Shown: positions 8,801-17,918, numbered from the stretch's first letter. The stretch is 18,074 bases of DNA from Saksenaea vasiformis B4078 (GCA_000697055.1 JNDT01001658.1:1-18074); one strand, 5' to 3'. A program made the numbers and translations. Notes: generated by a model from the letters alone, not told the origin.

Positions 8801-10523
8801 CAATTATAGCACTACCAAACGAGAACTATTGGCCATTGTGTATGCTTTAAAAAAGTTCCATCAATTCTTATGGGGAAATCCGTTTACCTTATATACGGAT
8901 CATAAAGCCCTTATTTATCTGAATACCCAAAAGATCGCTAATCCTATGATGATCAATTGGCTAGATACTCTGCTGGATTACAACTTTGAAGTTGTACATC
9001 TCCCCGGTATCGACAATATATTACCTGACGAACTCTCGCGCTTGTTCAACCCTATTGAACAGCTGGAGGGGGGTAATGGTACTGTTGGAAAAACAGCACC
9101 AATTATATGGACGAAAGAAGGTAAGCAGAAAGTGTTTACAGTCAAGAAAGTGGTCATACCACAAGACGTGATAACACCTGCGGAAGAAGAAAGAAGAAGT
9201 ATCCTTGAACAGGTACACCTGAGCGGAGGACATGAGGGCGCGGACCATATTGTACGACATATTCATGCAGACGGGTTACACTGGTCAAACATATTCCAGG
9301 ACGCCGTTGAATATGTAAAGTCGTGTATTGAGTGCCAGCGCTACAATATTGGGAAAAAAGGTTATCATCCCTTACGACCCATTTATGCCTACCTGCCAGG
9401 AGACCATTGGGCTGTGGATCTCGCAAACTTCAGTAAAACCTCAACGTCTGGCAACAACTACATTTTAGTATTTGTGGATGTATGCACACGATTCTGCGTC
9501 TTACGAGCATTGCCAAATAAGCAAGCAGACACTCTTGTCAAGGCATTCGTTGAAGTCTTTTGTGATTTCGGTATACCTAAAATCATACAGTCTGATAACG
9601 GTACTGAATTCAAGAACAGCTTCATGAAGAAGTTAGTGGATAGCTTGGGCATTGACCACCGACTCACCACTCCTTACCACCCCAGAGCAAACGGTATAGC
9701 TGAACGATGGGTTCAAACCACAATGCAGGTTATCCGTAAGAAAATTCAAGGAGCCGGAAGAGATTGGGATTATTATCTTCCAAGCACACAACTGGAAATT
9801 AATAGTCGTATCTCCAAACGACTTGGTTCCTCTCCATTCTCGTTAATGTTCGCAAGACGGATAAATGAGTTCAAAGATTACAGAGCCAATCAAGCCATAC
9901 CATCTGAACCATTGTCTCATGACGAACTAATGGAACGTATAAAGCACATGTCAGATGTTGTCTTTCCTGCACTGAAAGAAAAGGTTGAACAATACGGTAA
10001 TGAACAAAAAAGCAAGTTTGATCAAAAACACAAAATAGTCAGTTTCCCTGATCAATGCCACGTCATGGTGAGAGTACAATCACGTGCGAACAAACTGTCT
10101 CCCGTATATGAAGGTCCTTATACTGTCCTGCGTCAAACGCAAGGTGGTTCATATGTTCTTCAAGACGAAACCGGTGTACTTATGCCCCGAGACTTCTCGC
10201 CCTCTGAGATGAAACTGATCAACATGGATGAAGTAGTGCCGCAAGATGAAATATATGAAGTTCAGGCAATTATTTCCCATAAAGGCAGACCCGGAAACAG
10301 GCAATACCTCGTACGATGGAAAGGTTACGGTCCTGAAGATGATCAATGGCTTACATCAGATAAGTTTACTGATCCCGGTTTTATTACTGAATATTGGCAT
10401 CGTCTTGGAAAGGATGAACAGGGTAATGTTAGATCATCTCCTGCGATCTCTACAAACAAGCGAAAATCCAATTCTATGGATATTGCAAATGCTCCTAGAC
10501 GAAGTAAACGCAATCGGGTATAG
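5830..10523 (+). pseudogene. Gag-Pol polyprotein with chromodomain (two stops, one frameshift)
   Basis: First ATG after the LTR is at 5830; the final stop is at 10521-10523. Gag has an acidic N-terminus, a coiled region (about 6070-6250) and a zinc knuckle C-x2-C-x7-H-x-C (6964-7005). Protease shows IIDTGA (DTG at 7294-7302). RT shows LDLKNAFH (Asp codon 8071) and FVDD (8251-8262). RNase H shows TDAS, RELLAIVYAL and TDHKAL. Integrase has an HHCC-type zinc site (about 9211-9340) and a DDE triad with Asp codons 9417 and 9594 and Glu codon 9702, the last two in D-x35-E spacing. A GPY motif (YEGPYTV) and a chromodomain with QYLVRWKGYGPEDDQW (about 10230-10400) close it. Gag and Pol are in one frame. 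Lesions are TGA 7819-7821, TGA 7954-7956, and loss of one base at about 8389-8390 giving TAG 8392-8394. All catalytic residues seen are kept. Confidence 0.93.
9063..9078 (+). other. Internal polypurine tract, exact copy of the 3' PPT
   Basis: The 16 bases CTGGAGGGGGGTAATG occur here and again at 10664-10679, where they form the polypurine tract and first LTR bases. Here they lie inside the coding sequence (LEGGNG) between RNase H and the integrase zinc site, about 65% along the element. In the older copy the same codons read CTGGAGAGAGGTAACATGG (5184-5202), still a purine run. Ty1 and lentiviruses use a second internal tract to prime plus-strand DNA; that role here is an inference. Confidence 0.6.
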
Positions 10524-10541
10524 ATTACCTTTATTGTGCAT

Positions 10542-10571
10542 GATCCTTCCGCTGAACTTTTGTTCAGGATC
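10542..10571 (+). other. Hairpin after the Gag-Pol stop
   Basis: CTGAAC (10552-10557), TTTT, GTTCAG (10562-10567) form a perfect six-pair stem with a four-base loop. GATC at 10542-10545 and 10568-10571 can extend it around a one-sided bulge. A long T run (about 10597-10611) follows. It is a possible RNA structure in the retrotransposon 3' untranslated region; function unknown. Confidence 0.45.
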
Positions 10572-10665
10572 TTTTCCTCATCATTTTTTCCCACTGGGTT
10601 TTTTTTTTTTTTCTTTCTCTGAGGTTTTTATCGATCCTGACATAACTTCACGGTTGTTTCAACCT

Positions 10666-10677
10666 GGAGGGGGGTAA
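10666..10677 (+). other. Polypurine tract (plus-strand primer)
   Basis: GGAGGGGGGTAA immediately precedes the TG that starts the 3' LTR at 10678. This is the expected position and composition of the RNase H-resistant primer for plus-strand DNA. Confidence 0.85.
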
Positions 10678-11077
10678 TGTCGTATAGGACGACTCATATT
10701 GATGTATAAGTCATATCGGTAATGACCATAATGAAATAAACTCAGAGAGTCACCTATAATTAGTGCAGAACTGAGTATCTTGATCTGAGTGAAATTAAAG
10801 ATCAGGTACATGAAATAACTCCGCTTGATCCAAGATTACAGCAGAAAAGAACAAGAAGAATATGACAGACAAGATAAGAGTATCAAGACACCCGAAAGGA
10901 CATGTTTTATCCAACCATGGCCTTTCTACAAGCTCCACTCTAATTCTTGAATATAAATAGGATAGAAAATGATGTACTAGAACGACATCCCTTTTTTATT
11001 GAACTTGACAATTAAAAAGAGTCTCAAAGGATTTTCTCGTCTGATTTTCCTATTTTTTGATCTATCCATTTATCACA
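10678..11077 (+). repeat. 3' LTR
   Basis: 400 bp, starting TGTCGTATAGG and ending TTATCACA. Compared with 5385-5786 there are eight substitutions, all transitions, five of them at CpG sites, plus a two-base deletion in the T run near 10996. It holds the same TATA box (10952-10959) and R-like block (about 11019-11031). Confidence 0.95.
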
Positions 11078-11420
11078 ATAATAAAAACTTAGACAAAAAT
11101 ATATAATAAAAAAATTAAAGTAATAGAAAAAATATAAAAATATAAACATATGTTAGTCATAGTAAAAAAAAAATTTAAATAGTAAAAATTTTTAGCAGTA
11201 AAGAAAAAAGATTTTGATAGTAAAAAACAGAAGAGCTTCAGTAGCAGTAGAAAAAAATTCAGTAAGAAAAAAAAGTTTACAAAAAAAATGATAAAAAAAT
11301 AAAAATTAAAGTAACAATAGTAGAAAATGATAATAAAAAAAAATAAAATTCAAAGAAAGTTAATGTTGTTGCATTATTTCGCGATCTTTTGTAATGTAAA
11401 AAATGACTTAAATTTTTTTT
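11078..11420. repeat. A-rich low-complexity tract
   Basis: Immediately after the 3' LTR the plus strand becomes strongly A-rich, with many runs of 5-10 A and recurring short strings such as AGTAAAAA and ATAAAAAAA. It does not continue the older element interrupted at 5384. No gene. It ends around a T run at about 11414-11427. Confidence 0.8.
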
Positions 11421-12164
11421 TTTTTTAGTATCATTATGTTACAGTGCGATCATAGAAAAAGTTCGTCATGTATGCAGCAACTTCAATTAGCATCTAATGG
11501 TCTTTAGCATCTATTAATGTAGCGGTGCTACAGATAGGTCTTCATGACCTTGTATGTGGATTGGCTCATAGTTAGCAACGATTAAGATAGCGATGATATT
11601 GTATTCAATACCATTTGTATATATTTGCTCTCCGCATACAGACGCGTTCATATAAAAGGATGGGATCCTAAATCCAGGATCCCTACGTTTTTATCATTAA
11701 GAAAGACGGTACTCACCATTCCTAACGAACATCCTAAAAGCTCGCTTCCTCACCCACATCCCCTTTACCTACGAATCCGATCTTCGTAAGTTTAATAGCG
11801 ACGTTGGCCATGGGCCGTGCTATTACAATTAAAGTCCTCTGTACGCTCCTTCAGAATTTTACAATTTGTTCATGCTATTCTCAGTTTTATGCATTCTATA
11901 TATTTCGATCGACAAATGAGCTGCATGTCATCTTACAGATTCAATGACAATGCAATGAGACAGTTTATATTTGTACAGCATTATACTGAGATCTACAAAT
12001 CTTTCAAAAAAAAAGGAGATACTATTCTCTTTTCTTGTCTTTCTTTTTTTTTCCCCTTTCTCAGCTATCTTTTATGTTCTCCTCTACATTTTCATACAGT
12101 GTACCTATGTCGGTATAGGTATGTAGTCTGTCTCAAAGGACTTCTACATTTACAGGTTAATGAT
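11421..12164. other. Intergenic with a possible promoter, no supported gene
   Basis: Contains imperfect direct repeats of TTAGCATCTA around 11486-11517. A TATA box with hairpin is listed separately. A pyrimidine-rich tract lies at 12028-12068, and GTAAG (11786) and TTTACAG (12149-12155) strings resemble intron ends. A short frame before 11830 (LKARFLTHIPFTYESDL) and the ORF at 12165 could be exons of a decayed or unrecognised gene, but I cannot connect them. Confidence 0.35.
11651..11683 (+). promoter_or_regulatory. TATA box followed by an 8-bp-arm hairpin
   Basis: TATAAAAGG (11651-11659) is followed two bases later by GGGATCCT (11662-11669), loop AAATCC, then the exact complement AGGATCCC (11676-11683). 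It could be a promoter with a structured site just downstream. The gene it would serve is not identified. Confidence 0.35.
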
Positions 12165-12341
12165 ATGGAACCTGTAGTCAGCATACGATCTCTATTGAAA
12201 GTATTCAACCGCTTACTGCAAGAGGGTGAGCATTTTCCCGGTACCTTCATTTTAACTGGTGCCTGGGTTGTAGATACAGTCAATCCAGAATTAAAATGGT
12301 CGTTCCATTACCCATGCATCCCAGAGGGATCCCCGCCGTAA
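12165..12341 (+). CDS. Small unrecognised ORF
   Basis: 58 codons from ATG at 12165 to TAA at 12339-12341. The peptide is well mixed and not low complexity (contains LLKVFNRLLQEGEHFPGTF and WSFHYPCIPEGSPP), unlike the T-rich frame upstream of it. A pyrimidine tract and TTTACAG just upstream (12149-12155) could be an intron acceptor, so it may be the last exon of a gene or gene fragment. I recognise no family. It may be chance. Confidence 0.2.
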   Translation: MEPVVSIRSLLKVFNRLLQEGEHFPGTFILTGAWVVDTVNPELKWSFHYPCIPEGSPP

Positions 12342-13737
12342 ACCAAGGCTAGAAGCATACTGAAGCAACAGTCTAGACTACTGCGATTCGCGCGTTAACC
12401 TACAATGTCCATGGATAACACTATGTTGCTTGGGCATTTCGACAACATGGCGTGTGACATGTCGCTCGTGCCATTGCGGACGTTTCAAGTACAACATTGA
12501 CCAAAGCAGGCAAAGTATAAGAGAAAAAGCGAAAGAAGCCGAATTGATCTCTGTAACCATGTCCAATTGAGAAGTAATGGATTATCACGGTGGGTTATCA
12601 GAGACCATCAGAAAAAAAAAAGTTGGCACCCGATGCTCGCGTAAAGAGAAGTGTGCTTATCTGTCTCAAAAAAAAAAAAGAAAAAGAGGAAGGAAATCGA
12701 AGCTAGCGGATTTTGATGGATAGCACTGATTTGTTGATCGTCAATTTTGTGTGATCCTGAAATCCAGTTTCTCGGACATCATAACCGAGTAAGGCATGGT
12801 GTCGGATTACAATTATTCGTTTTTAAGCAAAATCTTTATGAGAAAGCAACTTATAATAATTCGAATGTATGAACAGGAATGAGCAATCGCTCGGGTGTTG
12901 CATGTGTATGCTTTTAGAGACGGCCGCTGCTTCTTTTGTATGTTCGTGGGACATTACAAATCCTTCAACTATATGCTGATTCCAGAGCAGCTGGTTGCTC
13001 AATCCGCACTGAACTAGTTGATAATGTGTCTCTTTACTGCGGAAGGAAAAAAATACATAGTAGCCTATTCGTCAAGATTACGACGCTTGGGTTTTACAAC
13101 AGGTAATAGAAATGAATATGGATCCGTCAGAGTCCCATCAGAAGGGTTCCACGAACAAGCGTATCTTCGCTTAAATGACAGAAATAACTAGGGCAAAAAG
13201 CGCTCTTGTGGTCAATCGTTACGATCTTTGCAAAGGGACGTTCATCAATGTCAATAGTCGGTTTAGTAAACTGATTGATGATTTTGGAATTGCGATGGGG
13301 AGAGTAAATTCACATGTTTAAATGGTTATGGTAGATCATGCAGCATGCCGGGGCTGCCAAGTGGAAAGACATACGAACTCGCCCGTAGTCACCTCTCAAT
13401 CCTGCAGGGTTTCAGTAAAGTCGGAACGATCACAGTAAGAAGCTCAAAATTGTACAACATTCACGTCACATGCAGGGACACAGGGCGAAACATTTCTCCA
13501 AAGTCGTCAAGTGTCGTATAACCCAATCATTCATCCTCATCCTCATCATCAATTGATTTGTTTTCTTCTTTCTTTTTTTTTGTTCCCGTCCAGACCCAAC
13601 ATATTGAACTTATCTTTTTTTTGCTTCATTCTATTCGGGTTGTCTTCATGGAGATATAAAACTAAAGAGACAAACTTTTTGCTTTTTTATGTATCCAGTT
13701 CTTTTTTTTTGTGGAGGTAGTCAGAGATGAGTGTTAC
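12342..13737. other. Long intergenic stretch, no gene recognised
   Basis: About 1.4 kb of mixed composition with only short frames on either strand, no recognisable protein motif, no tRNA-like T-loop and no rRNA-like segment. Poly-A runs occur at 12611-12620 and 12667-12678. The right end (from about 13560) is T-rich on the plus strand, consistent with the A-rich 3' untranslated region of the minus-strand Stm1-like gene. An unrecognised non-coding RNA or a highly diverged gene cannot be excluded. Confidence 0.45.
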
Positions 13738-14852
13738 TTAAGCGCTGAGCGAAGGGAAAGCAGCATCGTCCTGGAGGTTGACAGCGGGGCCGTTGGATTG
13801 GCGGCCACCACGGCGACCGTTACCGCGACCACGGCGGTCACCACCACGGCGTTCACCGCGGAAACCACCACGGGGCTTCTCCTGGAAACGCTGCTCGATT
13901 TCGATAACAACCTTTTCCTTGCGGGGCTTCTCAGACTTCTTGGAGGACTTCTCCTGTCATGGTGATAAGTTACTTCCATCCTTTTTATACAATTTCTCCA
14001 ATTTCCTTACCTTGACAGTGAAGAGCTCGGGCTCGTCAGACTTGACAAAGGCAACGGTGTCCTTCCACTTGGAGTCGTCGGAACCTTCGTTGGCCTTACG
14101 GGCTTCGGGGAGGGCGACGTTCAAAGCCTTGTTAGCCTTCTCGGCCAAGTACTCATCCAAGGTCTTGACAACCTCCTCGGGCTCGACAGGGCTGGCAGCC
14201 TCTTGGTCGGCGGAAGCGGGGTCAGAGGGAGAAAGGGTGTCCTTGGCACTGCAATCAAAAAAAAAAATCTAAGCACATCTCCCTTTTTGTGGTGTATAAT
14301 CAATGCTACTTACGCCTCAGCTTCGGCAGTCTCGGGGTGACCCCAGCCTTGCTTGACCTTCTTCTCGGAGTCACTGAAAAGAAAAAGGAACGTCAATTTT
14401 TCAAACCAATAATAATAATAATAATAACAAAAAAAAAACAAATGGTCGCGTTTGGGACCCAGGAAGAAGCAAAAAGCGGGGGGGGGGGGAAACAAACATT
14501 CAAAAGAAGACAACTTACTCAAGGCCGGTTCCGCTGTGGCGGTCGAACTGGCGACCACGCTGGGGACGACCTTCGCGACGCTGGCCGCGGGTACGTTGGG
14601 CACCACGGGGAGCTAAGTCAGAGAAAGAAAAAAAAGAGAGGTAACGTTAAGTGATCCGTTCACGTTTCGTATAGCCCAAGGGTCGTCCTGGAGTGTGACT
14701 GAGAACATACCACCGTTGCGCTTGTCATTCTTCTGAGCCTTAGGTTGCTCATCCTTCTTCACCTCCTTGACAGGAGCAGCGGGCTGGGGACGGACCTCGT
14801 CATCATCGCCGAGGACGGAGAAAAGGTTCTTGGAGAACGTGGCGGTGGACAT
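13738..14852 (-). CDS. STM1: Stm1/SERBP1-like ribosome- and mRNA-binding protein, five exons
   Basis: Join (minus): 14852-14711, 14612-14519, 14373-14314, 14248-14011, 13953-13738. All introns are GT-AG (98, 145, 65 and 57 bp), and phases agree to give 249 residues ending at TAA 13738-13740. Visible features: N-terminal NLFSVLGDDDE (residues about 9-19), the Stm1 N-terminal motif; a basic RG-rich part ending in FDRHSGTG (70-77); DSEKKVKQGWG (80-90); TLDEYLAEKA (128-137); an acidic/basic linker; and a C-terminal RGG box (about 206-229). The GTG and GWG motifs with TLDE are typical of the HABP4/PAI-RBP1 family. Yeast Stm1 and animal SERBP1 clamp inactive 80S ribosomes and bind mRNA. The role here is inferred from family. 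Codon use is GC-rich and biased (AAG, GCC, GTC), as expected of a highly expressed gene. The symbol is by family. Confidence 0.9.
14374..14518 (-). repeat. Low-complexity runs inside STM1-like intron 2
   Basis: This intron is the longest of the gene and packed with simple sequence. On the plus strand it carries an AAT trinucleotide run (about 14407-14425), an A run (about 14430-14439) and a G run of 12 (about 14478-14489). Length variation at the G run is likely among strains or reads. The splice ends are still clean GTAAGT and TTTTCAG. Confidence 0.7.
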
Positions 14853-15427
14853 GGCTATATTCTGCGATGGATGGCCTCTGCTAACGAGGATAGATGGATG
14901 GATGTCGCAAAGAACACAAAGAGAAGGATTCAATGGTTTTGCCCCATTTCCAAAACGAAATGGCTCGGGGCCAGCCTGCTCGCTGAGCGGCTTAGATTTT
15001 GAATCGCCGCAAAAACGGGTGGGAGAGGAAAAGAAAGAGCGCGGCGGTTAAACCAGATGAATGATGGTTGTGCCCTCTGGCTTCCTTTTTACGTGAACAG
15101 CAAAAAAGCGATGGGGTAGTCAGGAATCGAGTGATACAAAGATCGTCTCATCATGATAGAAAACAAAGGATTGAAATTTTTAGCAACAGACTAGATGTAG
15201 TCATCCAGGTTTCGGATAGCGGCAGCCTAACGATAAATGTCAGGCACTTTGGAATGGCGCTAGTTGCAAAGATGAAAGATATATATTTTTTTTATTCACA
15301 TATTTAACGCTTTATTCAATCATTGAATTTCGCAGAGCAAGTGATTATGGTATTATATTATACCATCATCCTATTCTGGAGCACATGGTAAAACGCTTAT
15401 AAATAATAGAAGTAATCGCAAATTTCA
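14853..15427. other. Intergenic: STM1-like promoter side and downstream region of the peptidase gene
   Basis: No gene. Read on the minus strand, the first 100-150 bases upstream of the STM1-like ATG hold CCATCCATCTATCC repeats and pyrimidine-rich leader sequence. Further up is a GC-richer block (about 14960-15050). The part near 15300-15427 is AT-rich and should contain the polyadenylation region of the peptidase gene that ends at 15428. No clear TATA box stands out for STM1. Confidence 0.5.
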
Positions 15428-17918
15428 TCATTGTTGAATAACGAACTGCATCTCTGGCTCTGCCTCAGGTTCAGAAGTCCACTTGTCGATCCAGTGAATG
15501 ACTATCATGGATATTAGCATCATTTGAAAAAAATAAAACAAGTCCATTTACCTTCGTGATGCCATCGCAACGAGTTTGCAGGCTTCAGTACCCAATGGTT
15601 TTCATCTGGGAAATAGAGCAATCGAGAAGGAATACCTTGGCGTTGAAGTGCTGTGAAAGTGGCGAGTCCTTCACCATCCACCAAACGGTAATCATGTCCA
15701 CCTAAATGACAATAATTAATAAAAAAGGCATGAATGAATATCGATATGTTTACCATGAATGACAAGAGTTGGCGTTTTCCAGCGCTGTACATAGTTCGAG
15801 GGGGACCAGCGCTCATAAGTCAAACGGGCCAATGGATGATAAGGTACACCACCGAACTATTATTTCACGTTTGTTAACAGGAGTGGCGTCACACAATGCA
15901 TCCTTACCTCTCTTTCAGGGAAGTAAAGTTCATCTAAAAAACGAGATAAAAGAATTAGAAAAAAAAATACGTCTCGCGCGATTCACTTACCAGTAGTGTA
16001 GTAGGAGCTGACGGTTGAGAACATGCCATCGTGATTGACAAGTGCCTTGAAACGGTTGCTATGACCGTTAATCCAGTTGACCATATAACCGCCATAGGAT
16101 GCACCAAGACCGGCTACTCTATCGCCATCGAGGAAGTCGTAGGTCGATAAGACGTAGTCTAGACCCTTTTCCAGATCCCAGAATGGATAGGAACCCCAGT
16201 TACGCTGGATAGCATCACAGAATGCTTGTCCATAACCGGTCGAACCATGAGGATTGATGGTCACAACAGCATAGCCGGCACCAGCGAACACCTGAGGATT
16301 CCAACGTGTCGACCAGCTGTCAGTCCAGGCACCTTGAGGACCACCGTGGATCAAAAAGGCGACGGGGTACCGTTTTGCTGGGTCAAAGTTGGCAGGTTTC
16401 ACAAGCCAGCCATGCACCTGGTCGTTCTTAGAGCCCTCAAACAAGAATTCTTCCGGTTGCTCGAAATCAAGTTCTTCCAGACGCTTCCGAAGGTTTTCCG
16501 CAGGTCCCTGCTTGACAAGTTCTCCGGTGGATACGTCCAACGTGTAGGCGATGTTGGGATGGTTCATTGAATTCAGGTTGAACAGCAATTTGCCAGAGGG
16601 CAGCACAGTGAGTCCAGAAACAGCATGCTTCTCTGTGAGTGTTGTAATTTCTTCTGTGATCAGATCAATAGCAAAGATCTTGGAACGTCCGAAATCCTCA
16701 GCAACAACATATAAAGTGGAAGAATCAGGAGAGAAGGCTAATTCCGACGGGCTGCGATCCCAATCTTCAACAACCAATCGCTTGTTACCGGTTTTGGGGT
16801 TGAAGATCACAATGCGGTTACGGTCAGATTCGTACTGAGGTTTCACCATCTGCAGATAAGCCATGATGCCTGAAGGAGCAAATGTTGGCTTGGAGGAGGA
16901 TGCAGGGATATATTCATTGATGGGTACGGGATCGCTGTGTCCAGATGTCTTGACAAGATACACGTGTTGTGTTGTTTGCCAAGCGTTGTCTGGTGTTGGT
17001 TCTTTGGACACAAAGGCAACGTGAGCACCGTCTGGCGAGATATCGTAATCTGACGCGTCTCCTAGAGGGGAATTTGGCGATTGCTGCCCTTCCAGGTAAG
17101 AAACAAGTCATGCTTTCCATTCATTTTTTTTTCTTAGCTTACCAAGCCGGTGTCCTTGAGCAGGTTACGTGGATGTGCAAGCACGCGATATTTTCCTTCA
17201 ACAAGATCAAGTGGGACAGTAAAAATGTTATTCTTCTTTCCAGAGACGAACGTATCCCAGTGTCTAAGAAAGGCAATTTTCAGCAATGAAGGATGTTGCT
17301 CCATACAAGCTTTATTTACCTGACCATCAGCTGATCGTAGACCAATGCGCTGTCTTTCTTGTGCTTCTTTATGTGCCGATCCTTTTTCAATGCATTCTCA
17401 AGAGAACCATCTTCATACACAGCCGCGGAAAATGCAAGAAGACGTTCCTTGGCATTGTACTTGATGTTGCTGAAGGGGACAGGGAAGTCTGTGAGACGGT
17501 AATGGTGATCGTTTTCAATATCCAGAACGTAAAGTTGATCTACTTGTGAATCTTTGTGATGAAACGTGTAGGCAATATGGGAATTGTCAAGGAAGAATGG
17601 ATCGTTGTACGACACATCAAACGAAGGTTTTGTCAATTCTTTGACAGTCGATGCTTTTAAATCGATTAAATACAGATTTTGCGCGGTCTATTTCCTTTTT
17701 GTTACTATTGCTTAGGCACGAAAAGTCGAAAAAGATTATACCTTATCTTCTTCAATATCATATTCAGACTGAGCATAGACTGCAAAACGGCCGTCAGGAG
17801 ACGGTGACAGGCCGCCGGGCCGAGGTAATGACACGAGATCTTGAGGAGCGAAAGTATGAGCAGCAATGAGCGTGCTCAGTAGAGCCACTCCTAGGAAAAG
17901 GAGCCTGAGTAGAGTCAT
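15428..17918 (-). CDS. Secreted dipeptidyl-peptidase V-like S9 serine peptidase, eight exons
   Basis: Join (minus): 17918-17742, 17687-17320, 17263-17143, 17083-15991, 15933-15908, 15856-15754, 15701-15552, 15501-15428. Introns are 54, 56, 59, 57, 51, 52 and 50 bp, all GT-AG, phases consistent, giving 703 residues, close to known DPP V enzymes. Residues 1-20 are a signal peptide (LLRLLFLGVALLSTLIAA), so the product is likely secreted. A seven-bladed-propeller-type region follows, with repeated SPDG/SPDS strands. The C-terminal alpha/beta-hydrolase domain has the oxyanion HGGPQG and nucleophile GASYGGYM (Ser about 551). The catalytic Asp is in HGGHDYR (about 633) and the His in DENHW (about 665). 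These fit the S9 prolyl-oligopeptidase family (DPP5/acylaminoacyl-peptidase type), which removes dipeptides or acylated residues from short peptides. Intact; substrate preference is unknown. Confidence 0.93.

Larger units (their letters stand above)
5385..11077 (+). mobile_element. Near-complete Ty3/Gypsy chromovirus (LTR retrotransposon)
   Basis: The element has two LTRs (5385-5786 and 10678-11077) flanking one long Gag-Pol frame (5830-10523), with a polypurine tract immediately before the 3' LTR. Domain order is Gag, zinc knuckle, protease, reverse transcriptase, RNase H, integrase, chromodomain. Integrase after RT-RH is the Ty3/Gypsy order, and the C-terminal chromodomain defines chromoviruses. 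The LTRs differ by 8 transitions and one 2-base indel over about 400 bases (about 2%), so insertion is fairly recent but not new. The copy is non-autonomous as it stands because of two TGA codons and one frameshift. There is no target-site duplication: GTGCT lies before it and ATAAT after it. Confidence 0.95.

Noticed and set aside
11817..12341. 174-codon frame starting at GTG
   Set aside because: No ATG at its start and a low-complexity T-rich middle. Only the last 58 codons look protein-like and are listed separately with low confidence.
13512..13520. TGTCGTATA as the start of another LTR
   Set aside because: Only nine bases match the LTR start. The sequence after it (CCCAATCATTC...) has no LTR similarity, no TATA, no matching end.
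12342..13737. tRNA, snRNA or rRNA gene
   Set aside because: Scanning both strands by eye found no T-loop/anticodon arrangement or conserved rRNA block. A computed covariance-model search would be needed to exclude one.
13711..14272. Plus-strand frames rich in Thr/Ala and Arg/Pro opposite the STM1-like gene
   Set aside because: Their composition is the complement of the RGG box and biased codons of the minus-strand exons. The spliced minus-strand model explains the region completely.
17286..17549. Plus-strand frames opposite the peptidase gene
   Set aside because: They are antisense to exons with conserved peptidase sequence and have no family resemblance.
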